Shown here piece after piece: positions 47,067 through 58,747 of a stretch of 64,000 nt of DNA. The position numbers and the translations under genes were made by a program. How positions within the stretch are numbered: position 1 is the first letter of the stretch; each line of letters starts with the position of its first letter. This DNA is from Cokeromyces recurvatus. Its lineage: Eukaryota > Mucoromycota > Mucoromycetes > Mucorales > Mucoraceae. The notes under the pieces were generated by a model. That model made no database searches, was not told the DNA's origin, and worked only from the letters and a program-made list of their open reading frames with translations. The stretch is from positions 310,001 through 374,000 of the forward strand of contig NW_026251399.1 in the NCBI RefSeq assembly GCF_025118155.1, read 5' to 3'.

Positions 47067-48200
47067 TTAGACACCAATTATTTTCCAGCTGACAAATTGC
47101 ATAATTTTAGCAAGAATATAGTAATATAACCTTCTTCTCTTTGAAATAAGAAAGTGGTCTGTATTGATAAAGACTTGGTAATCATCGAGACTGACAATTG
47201 ACTTTGGTATCCTCTGTACGTTCTCTATGAGGGTAGTCACGTTATCACCAATGATACCGTCAATCTTCCAGAGAACACAAGTTTTCATCTGATCAGGGTC
47301 ATTGATTGTCCAACTGAAGACCTTCTTTTTTCGTGTATGAGCTTCCTTTATGAATAATTGACCATCCTCATTTGCTAGAGCAGCAAAAGGTAAACTAAGA
47401 CAGTCGACTGATTCGATAAAATGAGTACGAGCAGCAGAGATAGAGAGACCGATGAAACAGAGTTTAAATTGAGGAAACAAGATCTTTGCTCTTTCCAAGA
47501 ATTCAAGACTCCAAATACCAATAATCAATTGATGTGTTAATTGAGGATATTCCTTAACATAGTCCTCATTTAATAGATTTGAAAGCACATTTAATATTTC
47601 AATAGGATTATCGTACTATAGAATGACTAAGTAAGTACTTTACATATTTTTATGGCTTTATTATTACTTACTTTAATATCCACAATCATGTAGAGTTTAT
47701 CATTTGTAGTTGTCAATAACAGATCTAGTACATCGTTTAATCTTGGAATAGGCTGTGGTGGGTTTGTTTTAGTTGTTAACTTGTCTATGTATCCATACCA
47801 GTCTTGATCATGCACTGCTCCAGTTCCTGTAGTCGTTCTATTCAAAGTCAAATCATGCATCATGACAATTTCCTTATCTTTACTTAGGCGAATATCTAAG
47901 TGTAAATCATATATTATGTAAATAATACTTGAAGGAGAATGTGTTGTAGTGCAGTCATCTTATCTCTTACCTCCTTCTAATGCACTTGTACCTGCTTCAA
48001 TAGCATTTTTATATGAAATAAGCGTATTCTCAGGATTTTTGGCAGAAAATCCACGATGTGCTATAACATCAGGAATATCTTTTATAGTTATTATTAGTCT
48101 ATTATTATTACTATTATGATTATTTTATTATATGCATACGAATTTCAAATGGAAGTTGCTTGTCATCGTCTCTATTCATAGTAGTCTCTTCAATAGTCAT
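47067..48200 (-). CDS. Glycerophosphodiester phosphodiesterase family, Pgc1-like phosphatidylglycerol phospholipase C, 313 aa
   Basis: Exons 48140-48200, 47971-48078, 47672-47895 and 47067-47615 join in phase. The GDPD signature is complete: AHRGFSAKNPENTLISY (HRG and E-N), LEGDIRLSKD (E-x-D) and MMHDLTLNRTTTGTG (catalytic HD). KKVFSWTINDPDQM is the typical late strand motif. The protein ends in a basic then hydrophobic helix (RRRLYYYILAKIMQFVSW), as in yeast Pgc1, which degrades phosphatidylglycerol at lipid droplets and mitochondria through a C-terminal hydrophobic anchor. Length (Pgc1 is 321 aa) supports this over long glycerophosphodiesterases with SPX/ankyrin domains. Substrate remains inferred. 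Confidence 0.88.
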
Positions 48201-48371
48201 GATAATTTATTTTAAAAAGAAAAGAAAATTATTTACAACAAAAAAAAAAAAAAAAATATTTGTATAGACTAAATAAATTGTTGCCTTTTTATAGATTCTT
48301 CATCATATCAGGGTTCAAAGCTGAGATTTAAAAAAAAAAAAAACGATGATAATAAATAATAATCTCAGAGA

Positions 48372-49839
48372 TTAAGACATTTGGCTTAAAGTATAAGGTG
48401 GATATTTGGTTTGTGCAAAGGTCATTAAACGTTTTACAGATTGAATCCATTTTCTTGAAGTTTCATCATTAAGAACATGAGCTACTTGGGAAGATGAAAT
48501 CTTTTCACGCGCAGAACGTTCATGAATACTATATAACATAAATGTTTATATTTATATTCTACTAGTGGAGTTCTATTATGTAATGTACAGATGACTTACC
48601 CAACCATAGTAACACCAATAGGCCAAGGTGCATTACCAATTGATAATTGAAGATAAGCATCTTGAGCATCCCTATAAAGTCTATTTTGCATTCTTTGAGC
48701 AATTTCAGATACACGAGCAAGGACGTCAGGTTCTAGTGTCTTTTTCTTTAATTGACGCATTAATGGTTTAATGTATTCTGTTGCTTGTCTCTGTAAAACT
48801 GCTGCTCTTTTACCAGGTCCACTTCTCTTTTCTTCTTCTGGTCGTGCCTGCATGAATTCTTCCCATTCTTCTAATGTATGCTAAAATAGATAATCTATTA
48901 ATATATATCTACTGATATCTCTATTTATACTATACAGCAAAATAAGTGTAAATTTGATAATAAAGTCGGTCTATATCTTTGCTGATCAATTCCAATTGAA
49001 TAGGCTCTACTACATAGGTTGTTTTTTTTGTCTTTTTCTTATCATCATTCACTACACCACCTTTCTGTTTTAGTTCTTCTAAACGCATATTGGCTTCCAT
49101 TTCTTCTAATGTTTTCATAAATTCATTTCGACCTTGATTCTTTATACAACATGAGTGGATTGAAACAAACATAAACTTTTAATCTATATTCAACTTACTC
49201 CTGATTCTTCATTCATGATCTCTAAAGCACGAAGACGAACTTTACATTGTTTATCTGATTCTCCGAATAATCGAATAGGCTGTCCCATCGCTCTTAAACG
49301 ACGAATCACTTCTTCTCTTGAAATATTGAAGGCTGCAATCTCTTCTTCCTATTATCTATCCATTAATATCATAAATCTAAATGTAATTTACTTTTTTTTT
49401 TTCATTTAATAATACAGTTTGGTCATCTTTTGATTTTTCTTCAATGTCCAACTTTTGTTTTTCAATTGCTTTGCGTTTTGCCTATAATGATGATTAAAGG
49501 AACAAATCATTATTATTATTATTATATACTTTATAGTTTATGAATGGGTCAATGTACCTCTTCTTCTTCTAAACGAGCTTTTCTCTAAAATATATAAATA
49601 TATACTTTAGTGTGTGTGCGTGTTTTTGTTAAATTTGTTTTGATTCCCATTCTTACTTGTCTTTCTTTTTCTTCTCTTTCCTGTTCTTTCCGTCTATATT
49701 CTTCTTCACGAATTCGTTCTAATTCAGCTCGACTAATGTATTTCAACTTTTTATCAACTCCCTTTTCTTTTTCTACTGTCTCCAATATTTTACGTTTTTT
49801 AGAAACTTCTTCTTTAATAAAACTGTCCAAGAAACTCAT
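48372..49839 (-). CDS. PRP18: Pre-mRNA splicing factor PRP18, 363 aa
   Basis: Seven exons (49657-49839, 49558-49584, 49392-49481, 49199-49348, 48936-49139, 48600-48880, 48372-48528) join in phase. The N-terminus is [19 protein letters not shown], followed by a charged coiled coil. The central motif [19 protein letters not shown] is the SFM (splicing factor motif) shared with Prp4. The C-terminal Prp18 domain includes RRLRAxG-distal [32 protein letters not shown] (the conserved loop that contacts the 3' splice site reaction) and the final [19 protein letters not shown]. It acts with Slu7 in the second step of splicing in the nucleus. It lies in tandem 170 bp upstream of the phosphodiesterase gene. 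Confidence 0.95.
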
Positions 49840-50251
49840 AATGTTGAAATTGAAAAGAAAAAAATTAAAAAAAAAACAAAAAAAATTTAAAAGACTTTGC
49901 TACAGCCCGTAGAAAAAAAAAAAAGAAAAGTTAACCAATCAAATTTTTAATGCAATTTTAACGACTTGATACACCACCTTTTTTTTTTTTTTTCATTCTA
50001 TTTTCCCTCTTGTTTCCATATTCATATATTATGTAATAATCCAGCTTTATTTTCACTGCATATAAAATAAATATATGCATAAAATTATATACAAGTAATA
50101 ATACGCAAAATGAGGGAGTCATATATATAATATAGTATAGTATATATGTATATATTGAGGGAGTAATAGTAGTATTATAATATAATATGTATTTAAAAGG
50201 ATAGAAGGGAGGGGTATACGTAGTGCTTTGATAATATACACACCAGCTTTG
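49840..50251. other. Intergenic, nothing recognised
   Basis: Promoter side of PRP18 and 3' side of the next minus-strand gene. A/T-rich with a T run near 49980-49994 and TATAGTA repeats near 50130. No gene is seen. Confidence 0.5.
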
Positions 50252-50881
50252 TTAAATCATAGAGCCATCGATTTCATATGTACCGACAATTTTTCTATTT
50301 GTATCACGAATACGAACCATCCAGTTCCCATTAGGTAACTTGATATAGAAATTGGAATATCCTTTATCATGAGAATAATCTGTTAAAGTTGTTTTTGATA
50401 ACGTATTAAAAGTAAGAGGAGGCGGTATTGTAACAGCCGTTTCAAGATTGACCGAACGTAATGATTCTTCTGATATATCACTTTCATTATCATCGTCATC
50501 ATGACTATGACTACTCATTATTGTAGGCGTCTTGAGATTATCTTCTTCGTCTGTAGATGAACATGTCATGAATGAATAACTCTTTTCTAGTCCCACAACG
50601 ACTGTTGTAGAAGATCTCTTTCGTACATTAAAAGGAATTAAAACCTTAAGTTCAGCTTTATGACCACCATAGACTGCCTTTTGTTCTTTACCATAAAGTC
50701 CATCCAAAAGCTGTCTTAACTTGCTCTGACTACGACCCATTCTTGACCTTTTCTTTTGTAGTAATAATGCAGAAAAGGAGAGTCTTCTTGATGGCTTTTG
50801 TTCAATTACCAAATTATGAAAAGCAAAATGTTCAATATTTAAGCTATTATCATACTGTTGATATAAAATGGATTCTGCCAT
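50252..50881 (-). CDS. Hypothetical Ser-rich protein, 209 aa, intronless
   Basis: A single frame starts at an ATG (complement of 50879-50881). Residues 1-70 are mixed charged and hydrophobic, with a basic segment KKRSRMGRSQSKLRQLL that could be a nuclear signal. The middle is acidic and Ser-rich (CSSTDEEDN, SHSHDDDDNESDISEESL). The last 35 residues look folded: GYSNFYIKLPNGNWMVRIRD followed by VGTYEID. No family is recognised. The length, ATG context and ordered C-terminus make a real gene likely. It may be a regulatory or phosphorylated protein, but there is no direct evidence. Confidence 0.6.
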   Translation of the reverse strand: MAESILYQQYDNSLNIEHFAFHNLVIEQKPSRRLSFSALLLQKKRSRMGRSQSKLRQLLDGLYGKEQKAVYGGHKAELKVLIPFNVRKRSSTTVVVGLEKSYSFMTCSSTDEEDNLKTPTIMSSHSHDDDDNESDISEESLRSVNLETAVTIPPPLTFNTLSKTTLTDYSHDKGYSNFYIKLPNGNWMVRIRDTNRKIVGTYEIDGSMI

Positions 50882-51217
50882 TGTTCTCTTGATTTGATAA
50901 TGAAGTAAAAAGAAAAAGAAAGAAAAAGAAAGAAAAAGAAAGAAAAAGAAAAGAAAAGAGGGGGAGTTTTCTTATATTAAAAAATGAACCCATTATTATA
51001 TGTATAATATATGCGTTTTAAAATGAATGAAACTTAAAATCAGGGAAATGCTGCGGAAGTCTTTTATGTTTGTTGCACTTGTGTTCAATCATTATGAACG
51101 TGGCGCTAAGCCTACAAAACTAAGAATGTGTCGGTTATTCTTCTTTATCTTGTTTGAAAGCGTATTTGATTTATACCTTAATGTAATTGATTTTTAGTGA
51201 AATACTTTCATCGATCT

Positions 51218-51265
<48 letters not shown>

Positions 51266-52603
51266 CTAAAATGATGATCCATTCTTTTTTGGGGTCCATT
51301 GTACATATTAAATAGCTTAGCAGTATTCTTTATATAATAAACAACTGCTGCTGTCTCTAAAGTGTAACATACTATTTTAAGTAGCTTTATTGATTACCAT
51401 TTGTAGACGCGGTCCGTATGTCCGGTTCTTGTATGCTTTATCTTGTTTGTTGATTTGCCACTATTTCTCTTTTTATTTTAATATACAAGAAAACAAAAAT
51501 AAAGTAATATAAAGTAAAGGAGTAAAAAAAAAAAAAAAAGAAAAAAGAAAAAAGAAAAAAAAGAAAAGAAAAAAAGGGAGAAGGAAACGTTAGAAAAGAC
51601 TTTAAATATTCTGTTAGGGACATGCACCTTTTTATTTAAAAAATAAATAAATAAATGTATACATATTCTTATTCTATTTACTACGCATACAGATTTATTT
51701 TAATTAAATTATACGCATAATAATGACCCTGTTGTCTCCTTTTATAGTCATTCATTTGGAAACAAGCAAATAATTATTGTGTCTAATACACGGAAATTAT
51801 GCGTGGTGGTATGATGACTGCGCCCCAAATAGTGGCCATTCAATATTTGTATTCGTATCCATACTTGCCACTACAACTACACACTATTCAACTTAAATAT
51901 AATATATGCATATAAACTACTTATTTGTTTTCCCTTTCGGCTATTCTAACTTTATTCATTGCTGCTACTCTATAAAAAAATTATTATGTAATATCAAGTA
52001 AAATATGTGCATATTCTATGCAAATATATGTAAAAGTGCTCAGGGAGGAAATGTAAAATACTTGATAGAATATAACATAATACCCTTTCCCTCGCCTCGT
52101 CTCATCTAAAAAAAAAATGGGTTCAAATTATTATGATGATGCATAATTTAAGGTATAAAAGACCTAATTTTATAGCTTTTATATCTAATAATAGCAAAAC
52201 TATCCTTTTTATTTTTTGATGGATTATAACATAAAAAAAGAGACCTCATAATTTAATATAGCTTTCCGTTAATAATAGTCTTTCCTTCTCTTTCAAGAAA
52301 TAATTTTATTTTATTCGTAATTTTGAAGATTGATTCAAATGAGAGGCCCATTTATAAAATTATTCATTTTTAATAATTTACCAAAAGAAATAAAATAAAA
52401 AAAAATTTTTTTTTTTTCAAACATTCTCAAACTGAAGAAAAGTTGTTAGCCTTTTTCTTTTCACCATCCTATTTCCATATAAATATATTGTTTCTAATAG
52501 CAGCAGCGCTTTAATATATATCCAAGTTATTTATTAACTATTCTCCATCATAGCATCTTTTTATTTTACACTAAAACAGATCTTTAAATAACACAAACAA
52601 ACA

Positions 52604-52634
<31 letters not shown>

Positions 52635-52727
52635 GATCATTTACTTCTTTATTTAAAACAACTCTTTATTATTATTATTATTTTTTCCCTTTGTATGTGA
52701 ATTATATATTCAACTTGAAGATCAAGA
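50882..52727. other. 1.8-kb gene-poor stretch
   Basis: No gene is supported. It contains an AAAGAAAG/AAAAAGAA purine repeat (about 50908-50955), an A run (about 51221-51260), another purine-rich run (about 51520-51590) and an A run before EXO1 (about 52609-52634). Confidence 0.5.
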
Positions 52728-54574
52728 ATGGGAATTAATGGATTATTACCTTTTTTCGAGTCTATTCAAAAACCTGTAAATATTTCAAAATATAAAGGAA
52801 AAACAATTGCCATTGATGGTCATTGTATTCTTCATCGTGGATGTTTTGGTGCTGCAACTGCTCTTGCCCTTAACGATTCTACTGATACGTAAGTAACTCT
52901 AATATCTATATGAGATGGTTTTTTATTTATTTATTTATTTTTTTCTCTAATTTCATATTCATGTATTGTTTAGATACATTAAACATTTTATGCATTATAT
53001 TGGTTTATTTAAACATCATGGTGTCATTCCCCTTGTCGTCTTTGATGGCTTACCCTTACCTCTTAAAAAAATTACAACAGATGATAGATCTCAGTGAGTA
53101 TTTTTTTTTTAGATGTGTATGTAAATGCTAATATTAAAATGGTATTTAGGAAACGTCAATCTGCCTACGCAAAAGGTCTTTCTTATTTTTCACAAGGAAT
53201 GTATAATGAAGCTAAAAAACACTTTCAGCAATCTGTCACGATTACACCTGACATTATCAGAAATGTCATCTTGGTAAGTAACATATTGCTTTTGAACCCA
53301 TTTTACATATATGCAAATGTATCTTATTTTTATTTATTTATTTAGAAATTAAAGGAGAATAAAGTGGAATGTATTGTGGCACCTTATGAAGCTGATGCTC
53401 AACTCGCCTATCTTCTTAAAACCAAGAAAGTGAATGCTATTGTATCCGAGGATTCTGATCTTTTAGCGTATGGTTGCTCTAAAGTAATTTATAAAATTGA
53501 TCGTGCTGGTTCAGGTCTTGAAATAAATTATGAAGACATATTTAAAAGCCCCAAATTACACATGCAAAATTTTACGCAAGAAAGAATGAGGCATATGTGT
53601 ATTTTATCTGGCTGTGATTATTTACCTTCTGTTAAAGGGGTGGGTATAAAAACTTCCTTTGAATGGTTTTATGAATTAAAGACTTTCGACGCTGTAAGTA
53701 GATTTCATAAATAGAATAGAATAGAATACAATACATTTACTTACAATTTTTTTTTTTGGTTTCAGGTCTATCGTCGCCTTCAGCATAGAAAACCACATTT
53801 ATTACCAAAAGGATATGGTGAACAATTCAAAAAAGCAAACTTGGCTTTTCTTCATCAATGGGTTTATGATATAGACGAAAAAGATTATGTTCGTTTTTCA
53901 CCTCTTCCTTTTGATTGTAGTCAAGAGGAAATTAGTAGTCTTGGAAAGAAACCCACTCCTCTTGATCTTAGTCTATTGAGGGTGAATAAGATTATTCCTA
54001 AAAAGAAGACTTGTTTACTTACTCCACCTTCTACTCAAGATAGCATTACAAATGAAGAGATTACTACCACCCAAGATACCCTTACCACTACCACTACCAC
54101 TACCACTACTGCTACTGCTAGTGCTACAAAAGATACCCCAACTACTACAACTACTAGTCATACCAAGACTATTGCAGTTACCAATACTACTACTACTACA
54201 AAACCTGTCTGTGTCCAAACAGAGTTTTTTTCTTTTATGGAATCCATCAAAGAAAATATTCCTGTATGTATATGATAGTATAAAAATATATGTAAACATC
54301 CTGTACTCACTGTTTTTTGTTTTATTCACTATGGATATAGCCTATTGATAAAAAGAATTGTTTAAAGAATCAACAGGTCGATCAGAAAGGATCATCGTCC
54401 ACCATTGTTGCTTTCAAGGATAATTCTAATATCAACACAACACCTTCCACGCAAAAACTGTCGACATTGGAACGATTCTTTAAACGAACTCGACCAAATC
54501 AGAAAAGGTCAAGGGAGACAATAGAAAACAAGGACTCGGAACCAGTCAGTAATATAAAGAAAACCAGAGTATAA
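52728..54574 (+). CDS. EXO1: Exonuclease 1 (Rad2/XPG family), 494 aa
   Basis: Six exons (52728-52888, 52974-53093, 53150-53273, 53346-53693, 53766-54263, 54341-54574) join in phase. The N-domain reads MGINGLLPFFESI and IAIDGHCILHRG, with catalytic Asp at residue 30; PLVVFDGLPLPLK supplies the next Asp. The I-domain has IVAPYEADAQLAYL and IVSEDSDLLAYGC. Helix-hairpin-helix follows in ILSGCDYLPSVKGVGI. The GC-rich DNA-loop wording and the HGV/KHFMHYI spacing match EXO1 more than FEN1, which has a longer cap and a canonical PIP box. It is a 5'-3' exonuclease of mismatch repair and end resection in the nucleus. The tail is Thr-rich low complexity and ends LSTLERFFKRTR, a PIP-like motif without the leading Gln. 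Confidence 0.93.
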
Positions 54575-54842
54575 GCAAGCAAAAAAAAAAAAATGCTCTG
54601 GTTTGTGTTTAATAAAAATAGGACAATGATTTATTATCAAGTCTAAATAAGCTTCTTTAATGTTTCATTGAATGATGATATCATATATAGTATAAATAAA
54701 CTTGTATATAAGGTTGGATTTTCTAGAAAATAGATAATCAACTTTGTTTGCTCGATGATACTATTTTATCTTGGAAAGAAAATCCTTCTCCCCCTCGCGT
54801 AATCTGTAGATCTCAGGGAGAAAGATCATGATGACGAATATT

Positions 54843-55315
54843 TTAAACTGTTTCCATATTGGAAAAGTGATCATTCAGTTCTTCTTCTTCGTTTACTGAT
54901 GAAGAAGAGTGGCACCAGTGATTTTTAACTATTGAATTGATATCTAATGAATCTTGAATATCATTTAAATCCTTTATTGCAGCTAAAATAGTTAATTTTC
55001 TATTTAAATGGTTAAAACAAAACTTAGTTATCACTAAAAAAAAAAAAGCTCATACTTTTCTAATAATTCGTCTAATATCTGGCTTGTCTTTTCTATTGAA
55101 TTCCTTGTATTCTTAGATAAAGAATCTACTTGAGTAAATAGTTTAGCAGTCTTTCGTGTTTCTTTATGACTTTGAAAGGATACTGCTTTCAACGTTTGTT
55201 TCCAATCATCAAATGCATTTTCTGTCTTTAAATGGCATTCTTCTTTTGAAGCAGACAACTGTTCTTGAATTAGATTATTGGTTATTAATGACCATTGATT
55301 ATTCGGTTGCATCAT
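54843..55315 (-). CDS. Small coiled-coil protein, hypothetical, 138 aa
   Basis: Exons 55056-55315 and 54843-54999 join in phase across a 56-bp intron (GTATGA...AAATAG). Nearly the whole protein is predicted helical by eye: WSLITNNLIQEQLSASKEE, KLFTQVDSLSKNTRNSIEK, ILDELLEKKLTILAAIKDLN, with heptad spacing of Leu and Ile, then an acidic tail (NEEEELNDHF). It has no signal peptide or membrane segment. Size and pattern resemble small subunits of tethering, BLOC-1-like or kinetochore complexes, but I cannot assign one. It is convergent with EXO1 and 268 bp away. Confidence 0.6.
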
Positions 55316-56181
55316 TTATTATCTTTTTTTTTTCCTGTATTTTCTTACAAAAAAAAAAAAAAAAAAAAAAATTAAATAAAGTTGATTTATTATGCATTTA
55401 ATATCATATGCTGTATTCTTTACTAAAAATACATTTATACATCATTATTTCTTGTTATTTTCATAATAGTAGTAATAAAGGCATTTATGAATGTAAACTT
55501 ATTCGATAAGCAGACTATGATTTTGTTTAATGATGGTATGTTTTTATAAATAACTGAGGGTACAATTCTACTATGTAAGATGGAAATAATATTACCAAAT
55601 ATAAAATAGTTAGTTATAAAAGCCCTTTTTACTACCAATAACATAATCAGCAAAATTTAAAAAAAAAAAAAAACCGGACTTTTTTTTAAGGAAATAATGA
55701 CTCACACACCTTATTTGAAACAATAAACTTACTAGTGTGGATGAAGAAAGGCCGATTTAATATGATAATTTTTTTTAACTCTTTTTTTTTTTTTTTTTTT
55801 CTTCTTTTTTTCCTTTATTAATCAAAAAGGAAAGAGGAGACAGAAAATTGGATTTGTCATAAATACATCGTTTTTTTTTTTTTTTTTTTTTTTCTTCCTT
55901 TTTATTAGTAATTCTTTTTTTTTTTTTTATATCTATTTCCTTCATAAACAAAAAAAAAAAAGACCTCCTTGTCTCGATACACATATCCCTTTTAAAAGGA
56001 AAAAGTTTATACTTTACACTTATTATGTTTTTTCAATTGATTTTAATTATATAAAAGTTATTTATACGATATACATATATATTTTTTTTTGTATACTTTT
56101 TTTCTTCTTCTTCTTCTTCTTTTATTATTTTTATTTTTATTTTTATTATTAAAGTATTACAAGAAGAACGAAATAGAGAAA
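55316..56181. other. Intergenic, divergent promoters, multiple A/T runs
   Basis: It lies between the small coiled-coil gene and the divergent W2-domain gene. Several A and T runs of 10-22 bp occur (55350-55370, 55783-55800, 55871-55892). No gene is supported. Confidence 0.5.
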
Positions 56182-58199
56182 ATGGATCCTTTCTCTTCGA
56201 TTCAAGATTATCCAGAATTTACAAATATGAATCAAAATATGATTGATTTTGTTGTACCGAAGGGTATAGAATATTACTTGAATATTAGAAATTTAACACC
56301 TTTACGAAAATTCCCCGTTTGTATAGCAGCTTCTGTTTATCGAATGTCTGCTGGGAACAGTATGTCAGGTATTTATATATTTTATTTAATATATCATCAA
56401 TTATTTTATATTTACAAATGATTTTTTTTCTTTTTTTTTTTCCAGTTAATCAAGATCAAAGAAGTGAATCTCCCTGGGAGACAATTCGACATCGTCAAAA
56501 AATGACGGAAGACCTAAATAATAATCATATAATGAGTAGTAGTAGTACTAGTAGTAATAGCAGTAGTAGTAGTAGCAGCAGCAGCAGCAATGAAAGTATA
56601 AATGGTAGCACTTGTTCGGCTTTAAATTCCTCTTGTTCTTCACGTGCCATTTCTCCTGACCCTAAGCTTTCATCCTCATCGTATCATCGTCACTCTAAAA
56701 AACGATCTTATCATTTACTTTTACGAGAAATTAAACGTTTACGTGGTGAAAATAATGCTTTACGTTGCAATGTGGCTTTACTGAAGAATGATCTTCGTGA
56801 TATTACTTTATCTCGACAGGATTCTGACGCCTCTCATAAAAAATTTTATGATGAATATGTGGATAAAAATACTCAACTTGAAATTGACCTTATGGATCGT
56901 GACGATGAAATTCGGTTACTCAAAGAACAAATAGAGGAACTCAAACTCGCTCTCTTTGATTCTCAAGAAGAAAAGAGTAAAAAGTCATCCTTTTCTAATT
57001 CAACTAGAGAATTGAAAAATTCTGTTTCAAATAGTATTTTCAGTTGTTATGAAGAAGAAAGGGATCATGATGATGATCATCTTTTAACATGCCAACCTCT
57101 GGCTCATGAATCTACTTTACCCGATTTTAATATAAAATTGAATGAAGATGACGCTTGTAAAGATTATTTACGAAGACGATTTTTAGAAGGCAATGATGAA
57201 AGAGAAGAGAATGAAGATGAAGAAGAAGATGAAGAAGAAGAGGATGAAGATGAACAACTTACATTTGAACATGTTGCAACCTCTTATATCCATCAAGCCA
57301 TTCTTTCAAAATTATCAAGTGCACGCGTTCGTCTGGAATTAGATGACCTCATTCTGAAGTATGAACCTAGTGCAGAGAATGTGGTACACGTTTTAGCGGA
57401 CTCCTTTGTGAAATGGATCTGTAGTCTACTCACAAAATGGATCGATAAATCTTCTTCTTCCTCTCATCCTACAACAGCGACTAAAGTCTTTACATCCAAG
57501 ATCCAGTCTGGTATTATAGAATTCTGGCAATCTATTCTTCAATACTATACAACCGAAGATGAGAATCAGCATCATCTACTGAATTATATAGAAACGGCCC
57601 TTGAACTTGTTTCATCGCCGGGAACGGCTATCGTGGATCACTTTGATCGTTTAATTGTGATGTTGTACAAGTATCATGTGGTAGATGATGATGCTGTCCT
57701 TGAATGGTGGGAACATCCTTTTAATACGGATATCTCGAGAAAGATTCGAAAAATAACATCTCGATTTATTGAATGGGTTCAAGCAGACGATGAAAGTGAT
57801 GTAAACAGTGATGACAGCTATGAAAGTAATGAAGAAGAGAGTGATAATGACAATGACAATGATATTAATTTTGGTTACGATGATGATGATGATGATGATG
57901 AAATCGAGTTTAGTTTTGCTGAATCCCCTTTCTCGGAAGAAACCCAACAAATTGAAGATGATGGATCTGATGTTGATTTACATTTAAATAGCTTTCCCGA
58001 GAGTTCTATAGATGAATTAATAAACGCCAATGAGCGTGAAATATGTGCATGCCAATTAGACAAAGACACGATACCTTCCTCCTCCTCCTCCTCCTCTAAA
58101 AAGCAAGAACCATTCGAATGCTCATGCAATATATATAATAGTAATAGTACCTCTCACACAACAGAAAAGAAAAAGAAATCTGTTCGTATCGCTTTGTAA
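56182..58199 (+). CDS. Coiled-coil protein with C-terminal W2 (eIF5C-type) domain, 646 aa
   Basis: Exons 56182-56368 and 56446-58199 join in phase. Order: a short N-terminal conserved-looking segment (PEFTNMNQNMIDFVVPKG), a Ser run, a coiled coil (about residues 165-245, LLREIKRLRGENNALRCNVALL, IRLLKEQIEELKLAL), an acidic EEDEEEE tract, then a helical region. This includes ARVRLELDDLILKYEPSAEN and ends in two aromatic-acidic boxes: DDDAVLEWWEHP and FIEWVQADDESD. Such boxes define the W2 domain of eIF2B-epsilon, eIF5 and eIF4G. The nucleotidyltransferase part of eIF2B-epsilon is absent, so this is a separate protein, perhaps a translation or trafficking regulator. The acidic tail is very long and low in complexity. 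Confidence 0.75.
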
Positions 58200-58747
58200 A
58201 TAATTTCCCCTTTATCTTTCCTCCTTCCCTTCCTCTTTTTTTTTTTTTTTTTTTTCTTAGTAAATAGTAATAATAGTACACATGTAATAATTTTTCTTTT
58301 TTTATAAATATACAAATATAAACTTTTTGAGCTTTATAATTTTTTTTTTCAGGTACAAATGAAAGATGGTGCTATAAACAGCTGTGTCTTCTTATATTTA
58401 TGATTGTTATAGTTGTTTTCATATTTTGAAATCATCGTCGTCATCATTCATTTATCATGCTAACTAAAGAAAAGAAGGAAGCTTTATCATTTAAGAAAAG
58501 AAATTTACATCACTTATTCCAACTTGTTGTAAATATAAGCATCACAAATGCTCAAGAAAAAAAAAAAAAAAGATATACTATCATAATATATCTAAATTTA
58601 TCGATATGGCTGAAACAAAAAGTTTTTTTTTTTTTTTTTTTTTTTTTTTTCTTTTTCAGTATTTATGTATATACATTTGTTACTATTACATAATCAGTAA
58701 CAACTAATAAGAATTACTTTTAAATCCTCTTTCATCATCATACATTT
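58200..58747. other. Convergent intergenic region
   Basis: It holds the 3' flanks of the W2-domain gene and the large coiled-coil gene. T runs occur at about 58237-58255 and 58622-58650. No gene is seen. Confidence 0.5.

Noticed and set aside
46816..47129. Open frames on both strands through the ACACAT repeat
   Set aside because: They are kept open only by the hexanucleotide microsatellite and encode TYTYTY or VYVYVY strings with no conserved ends.
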